Source: Rhodospirillaceae bacterium
GTDB taxonomy: Bacteria > Pseudomonadota > Alphaproteobacteria > Micavibrionales > UBA2020
Assembly (NCBI GenBank): GCA_003524565.1
Contig: DQGU01000083.1
Span: 1-16,492, forward strand
Reading direction: 5' to 3'
DNA: 16,492 nucleotides
The notes beneath the pieces were generated by a model. The model was not told the origin of the DNA. It saw only the letters and a list, made by a program, of their open reading frames with translations, and made no database searches. Below, piece after piece: positions 6,851 through 13,480 of this stretch. A program made the position numbers and the translations under genes. Position 1 is the first letter of the stretch. Every line of letters starts with the position of its first letter.

Positions 6851-8187
6851 ACAGTTTTTTCCTGTAAATGTATCTCCGGCGCCTTGACCGCGCCCGTCTG
6901 CGCCCAGCGCTCCACAACAACAGATGCCGTCAGGTCACCCGTGACATTGATAACCGTGCGGCACATATCAAGAATGCGGTCAACGCTGAGAATAATCCCC
7001 ACCGCTTCGGCCGGAATACCCAGATTGGTCAGGATAACCGACAATATCACAAGCCCGACCCCCGGCGTGCCAGGTGTGCCGATGGCAGCCGCTACAACTG
7101 TCACCGCCAGTAAAACCGTCTGGCCGAAACTGAGGTCAATTCCCAAAAGCCCCGTCAGGAAAAGCGCGACGATAATTTGGTACATCGCCGTGCCGTCCAT
7201 GTTGATAGTCGTGCCGAGCGGTACGACCAGCCGCGCGACAGCAGGACGCACGTCCATTTTTCCCTCCGCCGTCGCTAGCGTCACCGGCATCGTCGCGGCG
7301 GAGCTGGAGGAAGAAAAAGCCAGCATCTGCGCATCGCGCGCCGCCGTCAGAAAAGCAAGGGGGGAGCGCCGCGCCAAAAAGGCGACAATCAAAAGATACA
7401 TGCCCATGATAGCCGCAAGCCCCAGCAGCACCGTCGCGACATACCACGACAGCATGGCCAGCGTCCCCGCCCCCGTTTCCACCGTCAGGCGGAACAGAAA
7501 GGCGAAAACCGCCATCGGCGCGAGCCATAGCGCCCAGAAAACGATTTTCATGCAGACGGCCTGTGCGCCGATACAAACGGAAATCACGCTTTGCGATTCT
7601 GCGCGCGGCAAAGCCGCCAGCGCCAGCCCGGCCAGAAGCGCGGCAATCACGATTTGCAGCATTTGCTGTTCCAAAACCGCCGCCGCGGGATTGACCGGGA
7701 TAATATCCACAATCATTTGCGGAATGGATTTGCCGCCCGCGTAGCCGCCGGATGCCTTTTTCACGGCCTCCTCCGCACTGCCGATTTGGGTTATCACCCA
7801 GCTTTGCGGTACATGCGCCGAGGGCTTCATGGCGGCATTGACGCCGATGCCAATCATAACAGCGATGCAGGTCGTCACGACAAAATAAACCACCACCCGT
7901 ATGCCCGCACTGCGCAGGAAATCAAGCCCGCCGCTTTCGGTAATGGCAAGAACGATGGAGCAAAAAACCAGCGGCATCACCACCATGGTGATAAGCGCCA
8001 GAAACAGCCGCGCCGGCAGCATGACCCAATCCGTGACGGGGCGCAGAATATCCGGCGCGAGCGCAAACGCGCCCTGCGGGCCCAATAACAGCCCCGCCGC
8101 GATGCCGCCGCAAAGCGCAATCAGCATCATCAGCCAAAGCGGCAAACGGCGCCGCGATTTATCGTTGATAAGAATATCTCCGTCCAT
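6847..8187 (-). CDS. Acidic amino acid/dicarboxylate:cation symporter (DAACS family, GltP/DctA-like)
   Basis: Inner-membrane secondary transporter of the SLC1/GltPh family, 446 residues from ATG 8187. Family landmarks in order: the serine-rich hairpin HP1 (FSSSSSAATMP, about 291-301), TM7 NMDGT (329-333), hairpin HP2 GTPGTPGVG (370-378), and TM8 with DRILDMCRTVINVTGD. The TM8 residues Asp403, Asp407, Arg410, Thr411 and Asn414 correspond to the GltPh substrate and cation positions D390, D394, R397, T398 and N401. The retained arginine points to an acidic substrate such as glutamate, aspartate or a C4-dicarboxylate. A GTG 6 nt further upstream (8193) is an alternative start. Neither start has a convincing Shine-Dalgarno, so the choice rests on ATG preference. 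The stop overlaps the next gene's start by 4 nt. Confidence 0.93.
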   Translation of the reverse strand: MDGDILINDKSRRRLPLWLMMLIALCGGIAAGLLLGPQGAFALAPDILRPVTDWVMLPARLFLALITMVVMPLVFCSIVLAITESGGLDFLRSAGIRVVVYFVVTTCIAVMIGIGVNAAMKPSAHVPQSWVITQIGSAEEAVKKASGGYAGGKSIPQMIVDIIPVNPAAAVLEQQMLQIVIAALLAGLALAALPRAESQSVISVCIGAQAVCMKIVFWALWLAPMAVFAFLFRLTVETGAGTLAMLSWYVATVLLGLAAIMGMYLLIVAFLARRSPLAFLTAARDAQMLAFSSSSSAATMPVTLATAEGKMDVRPAVARLVVPLGTTINMDGTAMYQIIVALFLTGLLGIDLSFGQTVLLAVTVVAAAIGTPGTPGVGLVILSVILTNLGIPAEAVGIILSVDRILDMCRTVINVTGDLTASVVVERWAQTGAVKAPEIHLQEKTV

Positions 8188-8208
8188 CCGCACAGCTTAG
8201 CGGAAATC

Positions 8209-8230
8209 GGGCGGGTGCGAAACCCCGCCC
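8209..8230 (-). terminator. GC-rich hairpin between ceramidase-like and symporter genes, weak terminator or attenuator
   Basis: GGGCGGG (8209-8215) and CCCGCCC (8224-8230) form a perfect 7-bp stem with an 8-nt loop in the short gap between the two minus-strand genes. Read on the minus strand it is followed only by GATTTCC, without a real T-tract, so termination would be inefficient. It could lower read-through into the symporter unit. Confidence 0.35.
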
Positions 8231-8238
8231 CGGCTGTT

Positions 8239-9012
8239 TCAGACGTCGATGGCTGGTTTCTCCAGCCGCAATTTCGCATAAGGCAGCAAACAGGCCACGC
8301 CCGCCGCCGCCGCCAGATGTTTCAGGCTATGGCCGCTGACCGTTTGGCCGAGAAGACTGAAAACGGCATCGTCGTAATGCTCCAGCCCCTTGGCGGCCAG
8401 ATACCAGCCAAGACACCACATCAGATAACGCGTACCGCCCGCCTGCGTGCGGAACATCGCCACCATCATCAAAATCAGCACCATCGGCAAAAACTGTACC
8501 AGCGCATAGGGGCGCAAATCGCCTGCGCCCATGCCCTCGGTATAATCCCAGTACCAGACGCTACCGATACCCGCCGCAAGGAAAAGCGGAAACAGCGCAT
8601 AACCAAGCCGGCGCGATACATGCTCCGCAATCACCAGTGAAAAAAGCGACATGAAGGCAATCGTCATGGGCAGGCGGTCCCATACCAGCGTTTTATTATC
8701 CGGCGCCCAGTGGTAATAGCCGGAGCCGAAGCCCACCAGAAAAACGCCAAAGAAAAAAACAAGCCAGAGCGCGCAGGCCGTTTTATCCCCCGCGCGGTAT
8801 CCGCGCATCATAAAAAGCCCCCAAAGCCCGACGATGCAAAAAGGAATATTACTGAGAACATCCCCCGCGTTGGGCACAGATTGCACCGGACGCTTATCGG
8901 CAAAATCATGATAGGCAAGGTCTTGCGCGACGGGCGGGAAAAAGAACGCCACCGCGACAAGCAGCAAAGCGGTTGCCAGCAGAATGCCCTTTTTGGCAGG
9001 GAGAGACATCAT
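8239..9012 (-). CDS. Ceramidase-like integral membrane hydrolase (CREST/alkaline ceramidase family)
   Basis: Seven-helix membrane protein of 257 residues resembling alkaline ceramidases of the CREST superfamily, metal-dependent hydrolases of lipid amides. Visible signature residues: SNIPFCIVG (54-62), Ser97 and His101 in GSGYYHWAP, Asp112 in LVWDRLPM, and the terminal His228/His232 in GHSLKH. These supply the Ser-His-Asp-HxxxH set expected for a zinc site. Ceramide hydrolysis is the family activity; the bacterial substrate is unproven. The start is the first ATG of ATGATG at 9012. Its ATGA overlaps the TGA of the mscS gene by 4 nt, so translation is probably coupled. A longer frame reaching 9135 exists but lies inside mscS coding sequence and lacks hydrophobic or conserved content, so it is not used. 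The two genes together suggest a membrane-condition theme, which is inference. Confidence 0.85.
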   Translation of the reverse strand: MMSLPAKKGILLATALLLVAVAFFFPPVAQDLAYHDFADKRPVQSVPNAGDVLSNIPFCIVGLWGLFMMRGYRAGDKTACALWLVFFFGVFLVGFGSGYYHWAPDNKTLVWDRLPMTIAFMSLFSLVIAEHVSRRLGYALFPLFLAAGIGSVWYWDYTEGMGAGDLRPYALVQFLPMVLILMMVAMFRTQAGGTRYLMWCLGWYLAAKGLEHYDDAVFSLLGQTVSGHSLKHLAAAAGVACLLPYAKLRLEKPAIDV

Positions 9013-9884
9013 GCGCCGCTTCCTTTTTGCAGCGCCGCTGCGCCGCCTGCAGATATTTCGAGCGTGCGCGTGGGGAAGGGAATGGTAATGCCGCCCGCAT
9101 CCAGCGCTTCTTTGACATTCTTGGTCAGCGCCCATTTCAGCGCCCAGTAATCATCGCGCGAACACCAGAAACGCACGATGATGTCGATAGAAAAATCGCC
9201 CATGTTGCTGACCAGCGCCTCAGGCTCCCGCCCCTCTTCGCCGCGCAGCAGGCGCGGTTCGGCATCCAGAACGCCGCGAATAATATCCAGCGCCTTGTTA
9301 ATGTCGTCATGATAGCTGATGGCCGCCGCAATATCCTGACGGCGGTGCGGATAGCGCGAATAGTTCCAGACATCCGCGCCCCATATTTTTCCGTTGGGCA
9401 GGAAAATATAAACGTTGTCCGGCGTCGCCAGCTCTGTTCCAAAAAGGCCGAGGGATTTGACCGTGCCGCCAATGCCGCCCGCCTGAATATAATCGCCCAC
9501 ATTGAAAGGCCGCAAAATCAGCAGCATCATGCCCGCCGCCACATTCGACAGCGTGCCCTGCATGGCAAGGCCGATGGCCAGACCCGCCGCCCCCAGAACC
9601 GCCAGAAGGCTGGCCGTCTGCACACCAAACTGCCCCAGCACCGTCACCATAGATACGGACAAAATGCCGTATTTGAAAAGAGTGCCGAGAAAGCTGCTCA
9701 GCGTTGCATCCAGTTTTTTGACCGAGGTAATGCGGCGCTGCGCCCAGTTGCCCGCCATCCAGCCGACGACAAGAATGACCAGCGCGCTGAGAACCCGCGT
9801 CCCCGTCGAGAGGATAAACGGCAGGTTGTCGCGGATAATGCGCATGCCTTCGTTAAAATCGGCGGGTAAATTGGGAACGTCCAT
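9009..9884 (-). CDS. mscS: Small-conductance mechanosensitive channel, MscS type
   Basis: Inner-membrane channel that opens on membrane tension and protects against hypo-osmotic shock. It has 291 residues, close to E. coli MscS (286). Hydrophobic helices lie at about 21-42 and 66-86. The pore helix TM3 is the Ala/Gly-rich AAGLAIGLAMQGTLSNVAAG (99-118), running into MMLLILRPFNVGDYIQ, almost the canonical family signature. The beta and alpha/beta cytoplasmic vestibule follows (LPNGKIW, PFPTRTLEI near the end). The start at ATG 9884 is preceded by GGAG (9892-9895) at 7 nt. A TTG 27 nt upstream is rejected because it would fall at the predicted transcription start. The gene's stop overlaps the ceramidase-like gene. 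Confidence 0.95.
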   Translation of the reverse strand: MDVPNLPADFNEGMRIIRDNLPFILSTGTRVLSALVILVVGWMAGNWAQRRITSVKKLDATLSSFLGTLFKYGILSVSMVTVLGQFGVQTASLLAVLGAAGLAIGLAMQGTLSNVAAGMMLLILRPFNVGDYIQAGGIGGTVKSLGLFGTELATPDNVYIFLPNGKIWGADVWNYSRYPHRRQDIAAAISYHDDINKALDIIRGVLDAEPRLLRGEEGREPEALVSNMGDFSIDIIVRFWCSRDDYWALKWALTKNVKEALDAGGITIPFPTRTLEISAGGAAALQKGSGA

Positions 9885-9891
9885 AAGCTGT

Positions 9892-9895
9892 CTCC
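9892..9895 (-). promoter_or_regulatory. Shine-Dalgarno GGAG fixing the mscS start
   Basis: GGAG on the minus strand lies 7 nt before ATG 9884. It favours this start over the TTG at 9911, which has no site. Confidence 0.55.
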
Positions 9896-9917
9896 GGCTG
9901 CAATCAAACAATGCCGG

Positions 9918-9946
9918 ATTGTACGGAGAGAAAGCCGCGAATGCAA
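9918..9946 (-). promoter_or_regulatory. Promoter for mscS and the ceramidase-like gene
   Basis: On the minus strand TTGCAT (9941-9946) and TACAAT (9918-9923) are spaced 17 nt. The -10 box matches consensus at 5 of 6 positions, the -35 box at 3 of 6. It lies in the 73-nt gap after the cyd operon and would start transcription near 9911, about 27 nt before the mscS ATG. It separates the respiratory operon from the membrane genes. Confidence 0.5.
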
Positions 9947-9957
9947 CCCGCCCGTCC

Positions 9958-10071
9958 TTAGAGCCACTTCAACAGCAGCTTGAGAAGATACGACGCGCAG
10001 CCCACAGCTACAAGACCGCCCAGCCATAAGGCGGCAAACCACTGCCACTGGCGACGTTTTTCCTTATCCAT
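9958..10071 (-). CDS. DUF2474-type small membrane protein of the cytochrome bd (CIO) operon
   Basis: A 37-residue protein, MDKEKRRQWQWFAALW and onward, with a basic N-terminus and a single hydrophobic helix (about 11-34) containing LWLGGLVAVG. Size, single helix, the LWLGG-like core and a position straight after cydB match DUF2474 proteins that accompany cyanide-insensitive bd oxidases. CydX, the small subunit of the E. coli enzyme, is the functional analogue. Its ATG lies inside the end of cydB: ATGGATAA holds both this start and the cydB TAA in another frame, an 8-nt overlap, so translation is probably coupled. It likely stabilises the oxidase complex in the inner membrane. The family label is by pattern and context. 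The reading frame and coupling are seen directly. Confidence 0.75.
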   Translation of the reverse strand: MDKEKRRQWQWFAALWLGGLVAVGCASYLLKLLLKWL

Positions 10072-11083
10072 AGGTGGCGTCCTGCGGCGCTTTCCCGCGG
10101 AAAATATAGTAGCAATAGGCCGTATAGCACAAAATTACCGGCAACATCACTGCCGCGCCGACAAGCATCAGCGACAAAGATTCCGGCGCCGCTGCCGCTT
10201 GCTCAAGGCTCACCGCAAAAGGTACAGCCCACGGCCACAGACTGACGCCGAGCCCCAAGTAGCCCAGCGCGAAGATGCCGATACTGCACAGGAACGGCGC
10301 ATATTCCGCGCCCTTGCGCAGCGACACGAATAACCAGACAAACAGCGCAAAGGTCAAAACCGGAATAGGCAGAAGCCACGGCAGCACAGACGCATCGAAC
10401 CAGCGCAAGTGAATGGACGTGTCGAGGAACGGAACCCACAGACTGACCAGCCCCATGAACATCGCCACAAAAACCAGAATATATTGTGCCGCGCGGCGGG
10501 CCCAGCCTTGCGTCTCCCCTTCCGTTTTCATGACAAGCCATGTCGCACCCAAGAGCACATACCCCGCGACAACGCCCAGCCCCGTCACGATGCTAAAAGC
10601 CGTCAGCCAGTCAAAGGCACCGCCGGAAAACCCGCGCCCCTCGACCTCTATGCCCTGCACCAAACCGCCGAGGATAACCCCCTGCATAAAAGCCGCGCCG
10701 AGCGAGCCGAAATGGAAAAACATATCCCAAAGTTTTTTCGACCTGTTCGCTTTGAAGCGAAATTCAAACGCCACGCCGCGGAAAATCAGACAGAGCAGCA
10801 TGCAAATCACAGGGATATACATCGCGGGCATCACGATGGAGTAAGCCAAGGGGAAAGCGGCAAAAAGACCGCCGCCGCCCAGCACCAGCCAGGTTTCGTT
10901 TCCATCCCAGAAAGGCGCGATGGAATTAATCGCACGGTTGCGACAGTTATCCGTTGGCGCGAAGGGAAAGAGTATCCCGACGCCAAGGTCAAACCCGTCC
11001 AAAAGCACATACAGCAGCACCGCCGTGGCAATCAAACCGCCCCAGACCAGAGGGAGATTTATATAGCTCTCGAATGAAAACAT
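10064..11083 (-). CDS. cydB: Cytochrome bd-type ubiquinol oxidase subunit II (CIO type)
   Basis: Inner-membrane subunit II of the quinol-oxidising terminal oxidase that reduces oxygen to water without pumping protons. It has 339 residues and multiple TM helices. The conserved N-terminal region VLLDGFDLGVGILFPF (about 26-41) and the WDGNETWLV segment near residues 59-67 are diagnostic, followed by FRGVAFEFRFK. GGAG lies 7 nt before the ATG at 11083, and only 12 nt separate it from the cydA stop. The 3' end overlaps the DUF2474-type gene. By similarity to subunit I it belongs to the cyanide-insensitive subgroup and could be called cioB. No cydDC exporter genes are seen next to it. Confidence 0.95.
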   Translation of the reverse strand: MFSFESYINLPLVWGGLIATAVLLYVLLDGFDLGVGILFPFAPTDNCRNRAINSIAPFWDGNETWLVLGGGGLFAAFPLAYSIVMPAMYIPVICMLLCLIFRGVAFEFRFKANRSKKLWDMFFHFGSLGAAFMQGVILGGLVQGIEVEGRGFSGGAFDWLTAFSIVTGLGVVAGYVLLGATWLVMKTEGETQGWARRAAQYILVFVAMFMGLVSLWVPFLDTSIHLRWFDASVLPWLLPIPVLTFALFVWLFVSLRKGAEYAPFLCSIGIFALGYLGLGVSLWPWAVPFAVSLEQAAAAPESLSLMLVGAAVMLPVILCYTAYCYYIFRGKAPQDATYG

Positions 11084-11095
11084 TTTTTCTCCCCT

Positions 11096-12472
11096 TTACG
11101 GCTTGATAAACGGCGTGCTGGCGCGCCCCGGCATTTCCGGTTTATCCGCCTGCGGCTGCGGCCCCTTGCCGATTTGCCGCAGAATATAATAGCTGCCCGC
11201 CCCGAAAATAAAGAAATACACCACAACAAAGGCCGCTAGCGAAATAGCCACATGCGCACCGTCCACCGGCGATACGGAATCAGACGTGCGCAGCACGCCA
11301 TAGACCGTATAAGGCTGACGCCCGATTTCGGTGACAAACCATCCCGCCAATACCGCGGCAAACCCCGACGGCGTCAACATCATGCACCACAGCTGGAACC
11401 AGCGCGTGTCAAACAGGCGTTTGCGGAAATAAAGCACCGCCGCAATAACACCCGTCAAAATCATTGCCATGCCGATGGCAACCATCACACGGAATGACCA
11501 GAAAACCGCGGCCACCGGCGGGCGGTCTTCTTTTGGCCAGGATTTAAGCCCCTTGATTTCGCCTGCCGCATCATGGGTCAGGATAAGGCTTGCCAGTTTG
11601 GGTATCTCGATTGCGTAAAGCGTTTCTTCCGCTTCCTCGTCCGGCCAGCCGAATAGGCGCAGGGCTGCGCCCTTTTCCGTCTCCCATATCCCCTCCATCG
11701 CCGCGACTTTGGCGGGCTGGTGCTGAAGCGTATTCAGCCCGTGCAAATCGCCGATGAAAAGCTGTGCCGGGGCAACAAAAACCGCCATCAACATCGCCAT
11801 GGCAAACATAATGCGCGCCTGCGCTTCGTGACGTTTTTTCCAAAGATACCACGCACTGACGCCGCCTATCACAAAGGCCGTCGTCAGATAGGCCGCAACC
11901 ACCATGTGCACGAAGCGGTAGGGGAAAGAGGCATTGAAAATGACGTCTATCCAGTTCACGGGGAAGAAAATTCCGCCCTCGCGCACTTCGAATCCGCCTG
12001 GCGTCTGCATCCAGCTATTGGCGGAGAGTATCCAGAAGGCCGACATCAGCGTGCCCACCGCCACAATCGCGGTCGAGGCAAAATGCATACGCGGGCTGAC
12101 GCGCCCCCAGCCAAACAGCATGATGCCGAGGAAGGAAGATTCGAGGAAGAAAGCCGTCAAAACCTCATACCCCAGCAAAGGCCCGATGACGTTACCCACT
12201 TTGTCCGAGAAGACAGACCAGTTCGTACCGAACTGGTAGGACAAGACCACGCCTGAAACGACCCCCATGCCGAAAGTCACCGCAAAAATCTTGACCCACA
12301 TTTTATAAATGTCGCGGTAGAGCGTATTTCCGGTTTTCAGCCAGCGCCATTCGACCACAGCCAGAAAACTTGCAAGGCCGATGGTGAAAGCGGGAAAAAT
12401 AATGTGAAAAGAAACCGTAAAGGCAAATTGCAGGCGCGCCAGTAAAACGGGGTCTAATTCTGTGAACGGCAT
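11096..12472 (-). CDS. cydA: Cytochrome bd-type ubiquinol oxidase subunit I (CIO type)
   Basis: Catalytic subunit I carrying the haems and the quinol site, 458 residues, polytopic. Expected ligands are present: His23 (equivalent of E. coli His19), His189 in YRFVHM (His186) and Met330 in FWSFRVM (Met393). Acidic residues Glu103 and Glu111 (Glu99, Glu107) and the quinol-site Lys255/Glu260 are also there. GRQPYTVYGVLRT (384-396) is the family signature. The loop between GDLHG (241) and FWSFR (324) is only about 80 residues, much shorter than in E. coli CydA, which marks the short Q-loop, cyanide-insensitive subgroup (cioA). GGGAGG lies 8 nt before the ATG. The gene heads the cydA-cydB-DUF2474 operon and is preceded by a promoter candidate. 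No FNR/Anr-type TTGAT-N4-ATCAA box was found upstream. Confidence 0.96.
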   Translation of the reverse strand: MPFTELDPVLLARLQFAFTVSFHIIFPAFTIGLASFLAVVEWRWLKTGNTLYRDIYKMWVKIFAVTFGMGVVSGVVLSYQFGTNWSVFSDKVGNVIGPLLGYEVLTAFFLESSFLGIMLFGWGRVSPRMHFASTAIVAVGTLMSAFWILSANSWMQTPGGFEVREGGIFFPVNWIDVIFNASFPYRFVHMVVAAYLTTAFVIGGVSAWYLWKKRHEAQARIMFAMAMLMAVFVAPAQLFIGDLHGLNTLQHQPAKVAAMEGIWETEKGAALRLFGWPDEEAEETLYAIEIPKLASLILTHDAAGEIKGLKSWPKEDRPPVAAVFWSFRVMVAIGMAMILTGVIAAVLYFRKRLFDTRWFQLWCMMLTPSGFAAVLAGWFVTEIGRQPYTVYGVLRTSDSVSPVDGAHVAISLAAFVVVYFFIFGAGSYYILRQIGKGPQPQADKPEMPGRASTPFIKP

Positions 12473-12509
12473 GAATGCGCCTCCCTTGCGGAATATGAGT
12501 GCCGGCTAG

Positions 12510-12538
12510 AATATAATATGCACAGTTTCTAAAGTGAA
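12510..12538 (-). promoter_or_regulatory. Candidate promoter for the cydAB operon
   Basis: On the minus strand TTCACT (12533-12538) and TATATT (12510-12515) are spaced 17 nt, matching consensus at 4 and 5 of 6 positions. Transcription would begin near 12503, leaving about 30 nt to the cydA ATG, which includes the strong GGGAGG site. The AT-rich patch is shared with the divergent hydrolase gene. Confidence 0.45.
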
Positions 12539-12563
12539 GGAAAACTCGTAAAAAAAACACGGC

Positions 12564-12592
12564 TTGTCCCCGCGCCCTGTCGGTTTTAAACT
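12564..12592 (+). promoter_or_regulatory. Candidate promoter for the alpha/beta hydrolase gene
   Basis: TTGTCC (12564-12569) and TAAACT (12587-12592) are spaced 17 nt, each matching consensus at 4 of 6 positions. The leader would be about 17 nt. A TATAAT further upstream (12512-12517) has no well-spaced -35 box, so this pair is preferred, with low certainty. Confidence 0.3.
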
Positions 12593-12615
12593 TGCCGCAA
12601 ACCGGAGGTTTTCCC

Positions 12616-13473
12616 ATGCACAGCGCCCTGACCGCCCCCGCACTAGAAACCATCGACGGCCTCGCCTGCGCGCGGTTCGACGCGCACGCTGATATAGCCG
12701 TACGCGGCAGCGTCGTGGCCGTACATGGCCTGACGCGCCAGAAACGCGATTTTGATTATCTGGGCGCGGCACTGGCAGCGCAGGGCTGGCGGTTTTATGC
12801 GTTTGACGCACCCGGCCGCGGCGAAAGCCTGCGCCTGCCGCCCGAAGAATACCACCTGACGCGTTACGCCGAAATATTCGCGGAGCTTTTGGAAAACCAT
12901 TTCACCGCCCCCGTACACTGGATAGGCACATCGATGGGCGGGCTTATTGCACTTGAAATGCTGGCGCAGGATATGGCGCCCGCGCTGGCATCGCTGACGC
13001 TTGTCGATATCACGCACAAACCGCACCCTGCCGCCTGCGCCCGTATTGCAGATTATGTGGTTGAAAACCTGCCCGTGCTGCCGTCTGTCGAAATGCTTGA
13101 GGATATTTTGAAGGTCAACCTGCCGCTTGGCAATGTCAGTGACGAAGTCTGGCACCACTACGCGCTGCATCAGCTGCGCAAAGCAGATGGCGGATATATA
13201 TTCCATTTCGACCCCAAAATTGCGCGCCTTGCCGCGCCAGCCTTGCGCGCGGGTATCGACATCACGGCGGGTGCACAAAAAATCCGCTGCCCTGCCGCGC
13301 TGGTGGCGGGCGGAAAATCCGACCTTTGCACAGATGCGGAAATCAACGGTATCCGCGCGATTGTGCCGGATATCGCGCTGCATATCTGCGCCGATGCAGG
13401 GCATATCCCCGCCCTTGCCGACCGCGAGACGCAGAAATTTATCGCAGACTTTATCGGTCGCGCCGCCGCATAA
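12616..13473 (+). CDS. Alpha/beta-fold hydrolase
   Basis: A 285-residue serine hydrolase of the alpha/beta fold. The oxyanion-hole motif VHGL is at 36-39, the nucleophile elbow GTSMGG at 104-109 (Ser106), the likely acid is Asp236 in GGKSDLC, and the catalytic His263 lies in ADAGHIPAL, so the triad is complete. A cap of about 70 residues (roughly 134-205) sits after strand 6, as in esterases, lactonases and C-C bond hydrolases. The substrate cannot be told from sequence. ATG 12616 is chosen because GGAGG (12604-12608) lies 7 nt upstream; an in-frame TTG at 12592 has no site. No signal peptide is seen, so it is probably cytoplasmic. It is divergent from cydA and converges on the RTX gene with 7 nt between stop codons and no terminator hairpin visible there. 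Confidence 0.88.
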   Translation: MHSALTAPALETIDGLACARFDAHADIAVRGSVVAVHGLTRQKRDFDYLGAALAAQGWRFYAFDAPGRGESLRLPPEEYHLTRYAEIFAELLENHFTAPVHWIGTSMGGLIALEMLAQDMAPALASLTLVDITHKPHPAACARIADYVVENLPVLPSVEMLEDILKVNLPLGNVSDEVWHHYALHQLRKADGGYIFHFDPKIARLAAPALRAGIDITAGAQKIRCPAALVAGGKSDLCTDAEINGIRAIVPDIALHICADAGHIPALADRETQKFIADFIGRAAA

Positions 13474-13480
13474 AACCGCA

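Noticed and set aside
5519..7744. A 741-codon open frame on the plus strand, antisense to the nuclease and symporter genes
   Set aside because: Both genes beneath it have complete catalytic or transport motifs on the minus strand. The plus-strand product is Arg/Ala/Ser-rich without domains, and it crosses an operon junction. It is a GC-bias shadow frame.
9013..9135. Extended N-terminus for the ceramidase-like protein starting at 9135
   Set aside because: It lies wholly within mscS, is basic and polar, and the ATGA junction at 9009-9012 explains the start better.
8973..9869. A 298-codon plus-strand frame over mscS
   Set aside because: It is the shadow of a strongly conserved MscS gene.
12473..12615. 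FNR/Anr-type oxygen-responsive site upstream of cydA
   Set aside because: I looked for TTGAT-N4-ATCAA and found nothing close, so no oxygen regulator site is claimed.
13474..13480. A bidirectional terminator between the hydrolase and RTX genes
   Set aside because: Only 7 nt separate the stops and no hairpin is visible around them.
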